From Pararge aegeria (Eukaryota > Arthropoda > Insecta > Lepidoptera > Nymphalidae): DNA of 64,000 nt. The position numbers were made by a program, and so were the translations under genes. Shown here in pieces: positions 11,660-21,405 of this stretch. A model generated the notes under the pieces. The model was not told the DNA's origin and searched no databases. It saw only the letters and a program-made list of their open reading frames with translations. The DNA lies in the NCBI RefSeq assembly GCF_905163445.1, contig NC_053193.1, forward strand, positions 3,038,001 to 3,102,000. Direction: 5' to 3'. How positions within the stretch are numbered: the stretch's first letter is position 1; each line of letters opens with the position of its first letter.

Positions 11660-13540
11660 TTTATCTGTATTTTATTTATTTATTTATTTATTTAAGAGCA
11701 CTAACAACATGCATATTACACGTTTTTTAAACATAGGACACACACGACTGATATGCACGTCAATGACAAGTGCACATAGCATTGACAAAGCGTCATATAA
11801 ACTTAATTTGCAAAAAAAAAAAAAAATTTAACACAAAATTTAACTCACCGATAAATGTTCGGTGAGTTTTTTTTCTAAAAGCTGTGGGTGAGTCATGGAA
11901 GATATCGATGCTAGGTATCTTTTTAGATAAATCGTTGTATTTCGATACGTATACGTATATACGTAATACGTATAATAGGCGCTTGTTTTCCGAGATGTGA
12001 TTTAGTAAATGGTATATGAAAAAAATTTGTGGATTTGCAACTTCTGGTGTACCGGCGCGGGACAGTCAGAGATATATGATTGAGAAGGTTGTTACATTTA
12101 ATTTTGTTTTGTAATATTTTATGTAAAAAACACAGATCAAGAATATCCCGCCTGTTACGAAGAGATGTCATTTTAAACACTGCCAATCGCTGTTTATATG
12201 GCTGTCTGTGTGAAAGGCCACTGACATAAAACGCCAGGTGCCGAGTAAAAGCGCGCTGTATACTTTCAAGGCGCTGCGAGTGCACGCAGTAAGCAGGATT
12301 CCAGATAGTACTCGCGTATTCGAGGCTGCTTCTCACTAAGGCATTATATAATATAATTTTAGTCTTAATGGAAAACCCCCTCGTATTACGTTTTAAGAAC
12401 CCCAGAATCTTCGCGGCTTTAGTAACAATATTATTCACATGTGATCTGAAATTTAGCTTGTTGTCAATAGTGACTCTAAGTCTTGGATCTCCGGTACATC
12501 TTGCAGTACAACATTACCAATTGAGTAACTAGAGACAAGTGGTTTTTTCTTTCTTGTATATTTTACATGAAAACATTTTTTAGCATTAAGAGCCATACTA
12601 TTGACCTCACACCATTTAACTATTCTATTCAGGTCATCTTGTATCAAATTAATGTCATCTTCCGATTTTACGGTTTTATATAATGTAGCGGTTTTATATA
12701 ATGTACGGTATAATGAGCAAGAACAGTTTTTCACTCCAGTTGTTATGTCGTTAATAAAAACCAGAAATAATAGAGGCCCCAAATGAGAACCCTGAGGTAC
12801 CCCCGATTGGGCTAGGTAACTGATAGATTCATAACCATTTACTACAACAATTTGGGATCTCTGCTCAAGATATGATTTAAACCATTTTATAAGGGAAGAC
12901 CCAATACCGTACTGAGAAAGCTTGTGGACAAGAAGTTGGTGGTCAACTTTATTAAACGCGCTGCTAAAATCTGTATATATAGCATCGATCTGCTGACCCT
13001 TATCCAGTTCTTTTATAAGATCCGATGTGAAATCTGATAAGTTCGTTTGTACGGACAGTCCGCTTCTGAACCCATGTTGCGCGCTTGTCAGAAAATTATC
13101 TAAGTGTTTGGCAAGCATGGGGTACACAAAACTTTCGAAAAGTTTAGAAAAGCACGAAAGGATAGAGATGGGGCGATAATTTTTGATATCAGTTCGATCA
13201 CCCTTTTTAAATACGGGTACAATTCGAGCTTTTTTCCACTCTTCAGGAAAGATGCCTTGCTCTAGAGATCGATTATAAATGAGTGTCAAAGGTAGAGCAA
13301 TTCCTGAGCCACAACGCTTAACAAATATGGGAGGAATACCGTCAGGGCCCGCACCCTTTTGGGGATCTAATGATTTAATCTGCTTTAATACGTCAGCTTC
13401 TAGTAATTTTATCTTTGCCAAATGAGTAAAGTTGCTACTTTGTTGCAATACTATCGAATTGTTATTAGTTGTATTACTATAGATAGAAGAAAAATGGTCA
13501 GCAAAAAGATTCGCTATATCCGTTCCAGATTTTATGAGTA
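11660..13540 (-). mobile_element. Jockey/CR1-type LINE, 5'-truncated and dead
   Basis: Read leftwards, the element begins in the endonuclease-RT linker (DIANLFADHFSSIYS near 13500) and continues as a 331-codon RT frame (13448-12453), then a shifted C-terminal frame (12438-11923). Visible RT motifs are KNYRPISILSC, YTDFSSAFNKVDH (second Asp changed to Asn) and GVPQGSHLGPLLF. The YADD active site is gone: NCSCSLY is followed by RTLYKTATLYKTV, where an 18-bp stretch is duplicated (about 12672-12707). The 3' UTR has a hairpin near 11842 (AACTCACCG / CGGTGAGTT) and an AAATA-type tail near 11680. Not functional. Confidence 0.9.
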
Positions 13541-13655
13541 TTCATTTATATTATTCAAAAAAATATTTCCTTAACACAAGCTACGCTTACTTTAGGAGTA
13601 GGACTAGATGTGTGTATTGTCGTAGTATATTTATTTATTTAATAGAAATAATTTT
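13540..13655 (+). mobile_element. SINE-A, 3' half
   Basis: It carries TTATTCAAAAAAATATTTCC, ACACAAGCTACGCTTACTTT and TGTGTATTGTCGTAGTATAT with an ATTTATTTA tail. There is no tRNA head. Confidence 0.7.
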
Positions 13656-13774
13656 GTTTTTTACAGAGCAAGAGATCGATCGTAACGTTTTTATTTGCAT
13701 AGTGGTAGTCCTGGGGCAAATAAAGACGTAGGCATATAAACTAACACTATAAATGCGAAATGAACTGTTTTCAT

Positions 13775-13903
13775 GTATATTATTTATGTATAATCCTTAT
13801 AAAAATATTGATCAGTCGTCTAAATACCCAAAACACAAGCCACGCTTACTTTGGGGCTAGATGGCAATGTGTGTATTGTCGTAGTATATTTATTTATTTA
13901 TTA
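13775..13903 (+). mobile_element. SINE-A, 3' half
   Basis: A second headless SINE-A within 250 bp of the previous one. It contains CACAAGCCACGCTTACTTTG and GTGTGTATTGTCGTAGTATA. Either 5' truncation is common in this family or the 3' part also moves on its own. Confidence 0.7.
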
Positions 13904-14109
13904 TGGTCGGTCTGCATACAAGGTCACAGTCCGTGGCCTCGTAATCCTTCGCTTGTGATAAATAGTATGAACCAATAGGTATATACTCATATACCTAAAT
14001 TCAAGGTGATTTTGAAGACTGAATGCAATCTGGTGCGTTACCACATAAAAGTTAACTCTAGTAAACTGTACAAACTGGTCCAAAGTTAAATATATTTTGC
14101 GAATAAACA

Positions 14110-14940
14110 CACGACGCCGCGACGCCCCGCCCCCACTCCCGTGTGTTCAGTACGTTTAGACTCGACGCATACGCTTGTGGTATAAGCAGCAAAATACCCT
14201 CGTCCAGCGCGGAAAGCTCAGCCTGTCGGGCGCCATTTGTAAGCGATGACTCCAAGATATTGCGGCTTAGCTTACTAATCTTGACATACTATATGTTCCT
14301 ACACTGTCATCATTCTTGCTACATTGCGTACACAGGGGTACGCGTCTATCTCATAGAAAATAATTATTGTGCTTCGACCTCCCATGCAGCTTTAATGCAA
14401 CCCACTTTTCATATACGATTTTATATAATATCACAGTATAATCTGGGCCGGTTTGGAAAAAATAATACATTTTGTATGAACAGAAAATACGAGTTCATAT
14501 TTCGTATGCAAACTATTCCTCAGGCACATTCCCCGTGTGTTCATTAGGTTACGATTGGACTTATACTCGTGGCACATTATACATATTAATCATTTACACA
14601 CACTTCCCGCCCTAGCTCCCGTGTGTTCAGTATCTTAGGGCGCAAACGCAACATACTTCACAAACACTTGCTGACCCGACTTTAGTTTTTTCAATAGTTT
14701 GGGAATCGACTTATACTCGTATGACATATACAGCATAACATACATATTTATCTTTCCACCCACACAAACTTCCCGCCCCGGCTCCCGTATGTTCAGTTGG
14801 TCTGAACTCGAGTGTGTGACATATGCGGCACCTTGCCCTCTGACAACGCGGTCAGATCAGCCTGTCAGCCGGCCATTTGTAAACGACGACTCTAAGACTT
14901 TGCAGGCTTAGCTCACTAAATCATGGTATACTACATGTCT
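14110..14940 (+). repeat. Cluster of family H repeats
   Basis: At least three partial units lie in one orientation: about 14115-14280, 14530-14650 and 14755-14940. The first module is centred on GGCTCCCGTGTGTTCAGT, preceded by CACACACTTCCCGCC. The second holds AGCTCAGCCTGTCGG, GGCCATTTGTAAACGACGAC and GCAGGCTTAGCTCACTAA. The GC-rich modules stand out from AT-rich surroundings. ORFs in this region (up to 134 codons) follow the repeat and show no domain. Confidence 0.6.
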
Positions 14941-15099
14941 TTAGACTGTGGTTTTACCTTAATATTACTATACCGAGTCCTAAAGATAGCTACCATCACC
15001 GTAGAAATTGTAGTTATTCGATAACTAGTTGGCATCCACAGTCTTTTAAAGTTATTGTACACTGCCACAGGCTTTCTGTTTCATAGATGAGAGGGATTT

Positions 15100-15425
15100 A
15101 ACGTTCCACACCACCATACGGCTGCGGCTAGTGAGTTGAAGTTGGAGGGCCCGGGTTCGATTCCCGGCAGAGGAGATTTGGGATTTTTTTATTTCTGAAT
15201 TTTCTCTGGTCTGGTATGACGGGAGGCTTCGGCCGTGGCTAGTAACCACCCAACCGAGAAAGACATGCCGCTAAGTGATTTAGCGTTCCGGTATGATGTC
15301 CGGTACGATAAGGGGTATGTGCTAAATATAACTGCAATACTCCCTAACAGGTGAGCCCGCTACCATTTCAGACTGCATTATCACATACCACCAGGTGAGA
15401 CTGCAGTCAAGAGCTAACTGGTAGT
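15100..15425 (+). mobile_element. SINE-C, near full length
   Basis: The tRNA-like head has CCGGGTTCGATTCCCGGCAG as box B. It is followed by GAGGAGATTTGGGATTTTTT, TTCTCTGGTCTGGT, a segment with TGCCGCTAAGTGATTTAGCG, and a 3' part with CCCTAACAGGTGAGCCCGCT. Other copies are at 52282-52635 (-), 57545-57825 (+) and 61081-61755 (+, interrupted). Confidence 0.8.
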
Positions 15426-15524
15426 GTAACAAAAAAATGAGTAAATAATTTTAATTTTATAAACAAGTTAGTACTTAACTGCCCATACGTAAACGGCTAG
15501 CATGGGCAGGAGACAACTATTATT

Positions 15525-15805
15525 TAGGTATACTCTTTATTTGCACACAAAAAAAAAACAGAAGAAGAATAAAAAAAAAAAACGGACACAAGCAGTATAC
15601 AAAAGGCGGCCTTATCGCTTGGAAGCGATCTCTTCCAGGAACCTTAGGATTAGGAAAACAAAAGGATGCAGGTAGACAGGACCGGACTGCAGGTTGTGCA
15701 AATAAAACTAATACTAATACTTGAACTAGATTACACCAATAAAATAATACAATGTTATAAATATTAAAATTATAAACTAATATATACATTTACATATCAT
15801 AACTA
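15525..15805 (-). mobile_element. LINE 3' UTR, family S
   Basis: It carries the family's conserved stem-loop, here GGCCTTATCGCTTGGAAGCGATCTCTTCCAGG, plus an A-rich segment after TTTGCACACAAAA. A close copy lies at 22970-23290. Read on the minus strand, this is the usual order of a LINE 3' end. Confidence 0.65.
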
Positions 15806-15968
15806 TCATTAACTATCGCCCCGGGGAAATGATAAAAATTTGTCTTCTCCCATAGCTTTATGAACTCTAAGAGCATTGGCGCACATGACATATATGACAC
15901 ATAAAATAACATCCAAATAATATATGTCGCTAACTATGGGCCTCTTAAAAAGGCGCAGAGTCGCGATG

Positions 15969-16310
15969 GTACGTATATGTTAGGAGTATCTTTACGTGAT
16001 CAAATCAGAAATGAGGTGATCCGTAGAACAACTAAAGTTACCGACATAGCTCAACGAGTCGCGAAGCTGAAGTGGCAATGGGCGGGGCACATAGCTGGGA
16101 GAACCGATGGACGTCGGGGTTCCAAAGTGTTGCAGTGGGAACCCCGCACCGGTAAACGCAGCGTTGGTCGACCCCCAACCAGGTGGACAAACGACATCAA
16201 GCGAGTTGAGGGGAGCCGCTGGATACAAGCGACCCAGAATCGTGGAGTTTCGTACGTCATACAAAGGACCTATGTCCAGCAGTGGTGGTGAAGATGAATA
16301 TAAGTGTAAC
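15969..16310 (+). mobile_element. RTE-type LINE, C-terminal RT fragment
   Basis: The 104-codon frame (15977-16291) reads SLRDQIRNEVIRRTTKVTDI, KLKWQWAGHIAGRTDGR and GRPPTRWTNDIKRVEGSRW, ending YVQQWW. This is the well-known C-terminal tail of insect endonuclease-reverse transcriptases; placing it in the RTE clade is from memory. There are no RT core motifs, so it is a 5'-truncated fragment. Other 3' ends of the family lie at 19940-20170 and 61303-61500, both minus. Confidence 0.85.
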
Positions 16311-16599
16311 TATAAACGGGGATAAACTTCTCCTATTCCATGTTCCCGTGCTTTGGCAGTTGGACACGTTAATTATATCCCTCGTCAGGGGATATAATCG
16401 GGGGATATAACTTTGTCTGCTTTCTGTGCTAGCCCTGCAGAAAGAAGCCTAATTTTTCGTTCCTGGAACCGGAGAAACGAAAATTCCCAGTAAATTTGTC
16501 CGGGATTCGCACCGGGAGTTCCTGGTAACATTTCTGTTAATTTAAGGGTGCTCCCTCACCGGGAGCATTCGCGTGTTATGTAACGTTACAGATTTGAGC

Positions 16600-16721
16600 A
16601 TTACATCAGTGAAGGAGGAGAACCGAGCATTACAATGCGCACCTTGTAATGATACAAAACGGGCATACATCAGTGAAGGAGGAGAACCGAGCATTACAAT
16701 GCGCACCTTGTATTGATACAA
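16600..16721. repeat. Harbinger left subterminal direct repeat (64-bp period)
   Basis: A block beginning ACATCAGTGAAGGAGGAGAA at 16603 repeats at 16667, each copy running through GAGCATTACAATGCGCACCT. GAGCATTACA also echoes the GAGCATT inside the terminal repeat. Repeated subterminal motifs are often binding sites for the accessory protein or transposase. Confidence 0.8.
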
Positions 16722-16770
16722 TGTGTAATATCTTGATACAACTTGTAACATCAATGCGCTTCACAGCTTC

Positions 16771-16819
16771 AGCGGGCGGGCGGGGGGCTTCACTGCCCCT
16801 AGCCCCCCGCCCGCCCGCT
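16771..16819. repeat. Perfect GC-rich inverted repeat in the Harbinger 5' region
   Basis: Arms AGCGGGCGGGCGGGGGGCT (16771-16789) and its exact inverse (16801-16819) flank an 11-base loop, about 100 bp upstream of the MADF start codon. It is extreme in composition for this region and may act in the promoter or as a protein-binding structure. Confidence 0.85.
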
Positions 16820-16919
16820 CAGTAGCCTACGTGACAGTGAAGTGAACGCACGTTGTCATAAAGTGTTTCTGACGCTTCGGAGATTTTTTTGGCGTCACGG
16901 ACAGTTGTAAATTTAAGTA

Positions 16920-19029
16920 ATGGCTTGGGACAAAGAGAAGACTCTATTATTCATAGAAAAATATAGGGAAATCAGGGAATTATGGGACCCTAAGCATCCT
17001 CAACACTTTAATAAAATAATAAAACAAGACGGTTGGGTGAAATTATCGGATCAATTTGGAATAACCGTAGAAGAATGTCAAAAGAAAATCACAAGCCTGT
17101 TAGCATCTCTTAGAAGAGAAAAGAGCAAAATGAAAAAAAGTGCTTCAGGAACCGGAAAAGGTGGGTAACATATTTTATTTATGTACCTACATCTACTTTA
17201 GTCATGACAATAACTGTGACAAGCAAGGGGTGAGTGTGAGTGGCGGAGAGGTCACATTCCACACGACTCGTGTGTACCTAGGGCATGTTTTGTTTGTTGA
17301 TGATACCTTCACTATAGGCCATTTGTTTAGAAAAAATGTAAACTTGATTAGAAATGATCTTGATCAATGTTGATTACACTTCAAAACTGGGCATCCGCAT
17401 ACCTAAACAAGTGGACTATAGGTGCCTTCACCATTTATTTATTTATTTATTTATTTATTAATTTATTCAATTCAGTACATATTACATAATCTATATTTCA
17501 GGTGCAGAAGAAGTATATACTAGTACCTGGTTCGCATATGCAGCTTTATCATTTATACTGGACAGATATGAACCACGGAAGACAACAGATTCAGTTAGTA
17601 TATTATGTATATTACATTTAATATCTGTTTACACAGGTTTTAAATATTTTTTAACCTATCAAGGCTAAATAAAGCAGGACATTAATAAACATTAAGCATA
17701 TTCGTTTTGCCATGGTACTGCTCCTTCTTGCGAACAATAATTACTAATTTCTTCACGTATCTCTTGAGGAACTATTTGTGCTGCTTCTTGTTGTTCATCC
17801 AAATCCATTAAACCAGCATTTTCTTCGGTATCAGCCCTCCAAGATCCTGGTGTGATTACTCCTAAATTGTCCCTGTCAAAAGATCCCGGAGGTGTGTACA
17901 AATCCCTACTTCGCCGATTTCTTCGTAAGAAGTTATGTAGGTGTGCTATGGCATTAACTACTAAAGTAGCATTTTCTGGTTGCAATAACATGGGTTTCCG
18001 CAACACTCGGAAAACTGCTGACATAATGCCAAACACATTTTCGACTACTCTCCGTGCTCTACAAAGTCTGTAATTATAAATTCTCTCCTTTGTTCCTTTA
18101 CGATGATGTCCTGAATACACTTTCATTATATTTTCTGATAATGCGAAAGCTTCATCCCCAATAAAATAATAAGGAATTTCTTTGTTCCGCATCGGCAATG
18201 CTCTTGGCTGTGGTAGATTCAAAGATTTATTCTGCATTTTAGTATACAAATTACAATTATTAAATACTCCTCCATCAGAGATTCTCCCTTGACAGCCACA
18301 GTTTATATATATTATATTGTAATTTGAATCCACAGCCGCAAATAGAACTATACTAAAAAAACCTTTAAAATTATAGTAATCGCTTCCACTTCTGTATGGG
18401 GCTTGCAGGACTACATGTTTGCCATCTATAGCGCCGACACAATGAGGGAAATTCCACTGGTTATTGAAGTTTTCAGCCAAATTTAGCCAACCATCTGGTA
18501 TGCTAGGTAACTGAAAAAAAAAACCTTGTTTTAGATTCCTTGTGAACCTGGGACACAAGACTTGCAGGAGACTCGCAACAAGCCACCTGAAAATCCTGAT
18601 GCACCACAACGGAAAAAAGCGAAGGTGGATGGAAGTGATGAAATAATGCACTCGACTTTCCAAATTTTGCAAGACTTTACTTCTGCTAAATCGGATGAAT
18701 GCACTACTTTTGGGAAATTTATTACTGAAAAACTCAAGACGTACTCTCAAAATACTAGGGCCTGTGTACAGCACCACATTTCCAATATCTTGTTTAGTGC
18801 CGATCGCGGTGAATATGAGTACATGTACCAGCAACATGGATATTGGACTCCTGATTCTCAACTTTCGCGTAATGAATCAAACCATGCTGGACCATCAGGC
18901 CTCCAAAGTACACCCTCACCAGCAGCAGTTCCATCCACTGCAGACGCCCAACTTTCTTCGCCTGAAGCCAGTATTAATAGCCAAGAAAGTGAGGGGTTTA
19001 TGCGTGAATTTGGAGATCTGATTGATTAA
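16920..19029 (+). CDS. Harbinger accessory protein with MADF and BESS domains (3 exons)
   Basis: My exon model is 16920-17160, 17502-17593 and 18535-19029, giving 275 aa. Exon 1 ends in phase 1 at a GTGGGT donor; exon 2 follows a TATATTTCAG acceptor and ends in phase 0 at GTTAGT; exon 3 follows CTTGTTTTAG in phase 0. Residues about 5-108 form a MADF (Myb-like) domain: TLLFIEKYREIRELWDPKH at the start, YTSTWFAYAALSFILDRYEP at the end in exon 2. Exon 3 has a basic patch (PQRKKAKVD), a BESS-like helix segment (FGKFITEKLKTYS, HHISNILFSADRG) and a Ser/Pro-rich tail. In related elements this partner binds DNA at the termini and helps recruit the transposase to the nucleus. Two AATAAA signals (19028, 19041) follow the stop at once. 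Exon 3 lies wholly inside the transposase intron. Confidence 0.85.
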
Positions 19030-19483
19030 TAAACTAGATTAATAAACTCACCAGTATATTTTCTTTTAAACATCCAATTATAGCTTCACTCACTTCTTTG
19101 ATAATACAACTTATAATCTGATTGGACATTCTAAAAGTAACCTGCAAGCTTGAATAAGAATCACCAGATGCGTAAAATCGTAACGTAACAGCTAATCTTT
19201 CTTGCACTGTTATTGCTTGTCTATAATTAGTATCTTCTTTTTTAACATATGGTCCAATGAGATTTATTAAGTGTTCAAAATCCGAAGAAGAGATTCTTAA
19301 AAACATTTTAAGTTTACTTATGGGTCGGTTGATTCTTTCTAAAATATCCAAACCGCCTGTATTTTGCCGGTTTTGATATAATTCATGACACCAATATCGT
19401 TTCTTCTGTGTTTTTTTTTTACGTAAATAACAATGTCGAATTAATATTGCCGCACTCAGCACAACGACCGCTTCGTCTGACAT
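17692..19483 (-). CDS. PIF/Harbinger transposase (DDE_Tnp_4 type, 2 exons)
   Basis: Exon 1 is 19483-19052 (144 codons), ending at a CTG|GTGAGT donor. Exon 2 is 18510-17692, following a TTTTTTTTTTCAG acceptor. Both junctions are phase 0, giving 416 aa, a normal length for the family. The N-terminal part has a helix-rich region (RISSSDFEHLINLIGPYV, then TVQERLAVTLRFYASGDSY). The catalytic core has HCVGAIDGKHVVLQAP (first Asp), then AAVDSNYNIIYINCGCQGR with SDGGVF (second Asp region), and GDEAFAL toward the C-terminus. It would cut and rejoin the element at TWA targets. The gene reads from the right terminus, convergent with the MADF gene; exon 2 lies inside MADF intron 2. I see no frameshift or stop. 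Confidence 0.93.
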
Positions 19484-19550
19484 CTTGCTATGAAATGCTG
19501 AAAATGCTCAAAGTCGAATCAATATTACATTACACGCAAATACTCGTCAG

Positions 19551-19719
19551 TCAGGGAGGTAGAATTGTAATGTAATGCTCAAAGACGAATCTATAATGTT
19601 ACAGTACACGTGAATGCTCCCGGTGAGGGAGCGTCAGGGAGGTAGAATTGTAATGTAATGCTCAAAGACGAATCTATAATGTTACAGTACACGTGAATGC
19701 TCCCGGTGAGGGAGCACCC
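19551..19719. repeat. Harbinger right end duplicated (83-bp period)
   Basis: The segment from TCAGGGAGGTAGAATTGTAA to GGTGAGGGAGC occurs at 19551 and again at 19634. The terminal repeat (GAATGCTCCCGGTGAGGGAGC) is therefore present twice at the right end; only the outer copy has the CACCC terminus and the TAA flank. Confidence 0.85.
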
Positions 19720-19739
19720 TAATGAAAATAAACTTTGTT

Positions 19740-20730
19740 AGTAAAAGCTAGAATTAAGTCCGTTTAGTAGTTTTCAAGATAAGCGCTTCCAACTTTAGAC
19801 TGACTCATTCCATTAGCACTTGACTACGATTCCACCTGATGATAAATGGTGACTCAGTTTATGAATGTAGAACCTTGATATTTTATGTATCATTCTACAC
19901 TATGGAATGAAAGAATGAGAAATTAAGAACAAACCGACCCGTTGGGGGCCGACCTACGCTGCGTTTACCGGTGCGGGGTCGCTATTTCAGCACCAACGTC
20001 CATCGGTTCTCCGAGCTATGTGCCCTGCCCATTGCCACTTCAGATTCGCAACTCGCTAAGAGTTCCCGACTTATTCTTGTTCGTCTACGGATCTCCTCAT
20101 TTCTGCATACTCATATATTATATACTCCTAGCATAGCTCTCTCCATCGCCCGCTGAGTGACTCTGAGCCTTCTTAAGCACAAAACTTAGAAAAGCCAAAA
20201 CGAAGCCGAAGTTCTTACTAGGCTATAACTGGTCTATGATTATGGATGTTAAATTTCAAACTACTCTTATTCAAACTTTGTCTACATATGACTTGAATCT
20301 CATGATAACTAGTCAAACATTCTTACTCCTATAATTAGATCATTAGACAGTCAATAAACCATAATCCTATCAGAAAGGTCGATTGTCGGTCTATCCGGAA
20401 AGAATAGAAGTTTAAACTTCATGATTTCTATATAAATTTCATGATGAAACCGATCGCCACTTTTCCCATTTAATTAACTGATACCGCTTCAACTCATCCG
20501 ATTTCTGGAGCCTTAGTACCTACAAGTATTTTTCGCTCGCAATCGACAGTCGTTTTCGATTATGAAAATACTTGAACATCGGCGTGAAATAGATCTTATT
20601 TACATTAAAGCTCAAAGACACAATCGTTTTTGTATGGGAAGGTCCCGTCCAAGATAGACCCATCAAAAATTGTAACGTCTATTAATATTACCTTATCATC
20701 TCTATATTACAATGATATGATTACCCCGTC
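19740..20730. other. No host gene seen
   Basis: Apart from the RTE fragment the stretch holds only AT-rich sequence without recognisable exons. Confidence 0.5.
19940..20170 (-). mobile_element. RTE-type LINE 3' fragment
   Basis: Read on the minus strand it matches the RTE C-terminal coding region at 15977: CGGAGAACCGATGGACG, AAGTGGCAATGGGC, GGTCGGCCCCCAACGG. It is disrupted and not open. Confidence 0.75.
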
Positions 20731-20917
20731 TAAGGCTGCCCGTCCACCAGAGCGGAGCGAGGCAGCGGAGCCGAGAAACGGACTAATGCGGAGCGCAGTT
20801 GCGTACTGTGTCTGGTTCAATTAAGAGCAGCGAAGATTTTGTGCAATCCTATTGGTTAATATTTCTCAGTTTCTCTGCTCCGCTGCCTCGCTTCGCTCCG
20901 GTGGACTGGCAGCCTTA
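20731..20917. mobile_element. MITE with about 50-bp terminal inverted repeats
   Basis: The left end TAAGGCTGCCCGTCCACCAG followed by AGCGGAGCGAGGCAGCGGAG is mirrored at the right end by CTCCGCTGCCTCGCTTCGCT and CCGGTGGACTGGCAGCCTTA. It is 187 bp and non-coding, with a GC-rich rim in AT-rich surroundings. The flanks fit a TA target duplication with AGGCTG termini. The transposon superfamily is not certain. Confidence 0.8.
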
Positions 20918-21129
20918 ATCGAGTAAGTACCTACGGAGAAATCGACACGTAACAATGAGAACTTAAAAACCTCACTAGCGATTTTCTCATAAATAAATAG
21001 GTTCCATCGGGCGTTAAAATAGTGCACTGTTTGGCTGCGGCGTTGAACAATTAATTTCTATAAAATGTTTCGAGTAAATAAGTGAAAACGTTTAAATTCT
21101 AAGACGGAGTAAAAATAACTGGCTCCTTT

Positions 21130-21405
21130 CCTTACAAGACTTGCGACTCTAATCTGATTCACATTACGCACATTTTACTTTGTCAGTACAGAGTCTAATA
21201 CTCGAAAATGATCCTCGATCGCAAGCAAGCAAATCTTGTACTAAGGATATAGAACGTTTGTAAATCTAAAATCAGAATTGCAGGGCTTGCGACTTTAAAA
21301 CGAATTACATTAGGTCCATTTTAATTTGACGATACAGAGTTTGAAATGTGAAAACGACTCCTCGATTTCGAGCGAGTAAATCTTGTACTAAAGCTACTCA
21401 ACGGA
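21130..21405. repeat. Diverged tandem duplication, about 150-bp unit
   Basis: Two successive segments (about 21132-21250 and 21280-21405) share CTTGCGACT, a CATTTTA-TTTG block, TACAGAGT, a CCTCGAT motif and AAATCTTGTACTAA in the same order and spacing. Similarity is partial, so the duplication is old. Unassigned and non-coding. Confidence 0.5.

Larger units (their letters stand above)
16546..19719. mobile_element. PIF/Harbinger DNA transposon, apparently complete
   Basis: The element is 3174 bp. The left terminus GGGTGCTCCCTCACCGGGAG (16546 on) is matched by its exact inverse at the right end, finishing at 19719, and both are flanked by TAA (16543-16545 and 19720-19722). TAA is the TWA-type 3-bp target duplication expected of PIF/Harbinger. 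It encodes the two proteins such elements usually need: a DDE transposase (-) and a DNA-binding accessory protein (+), here MADF-BESS instead of the commoner Myb/SANT. Both frames are open once introns are removed, and the target duplication is perfect, so the copy looks young and possibly active. Confidence 0.94.

Noticed and set aside
14143..14547. 134-codon ORF
   Set aside because: It follows the GC-rich family H repeats and shows no recognisable domain or splice context.
15992..16264. Minus-strand ORFs of 69-90 codons
   Set aside because: They are antisense shadows of the RTE C-terminal coding fragment, whose + frame has clear family motifs.
18511..18861. N-terminal 117 codons of the 389-codon minus-strand ORF
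   Set aside because: This part is antisense to MADF exon 3 and precedes a clear acceptor at 18511-18513; the transposase reads from exon 1 at 19483 instead.
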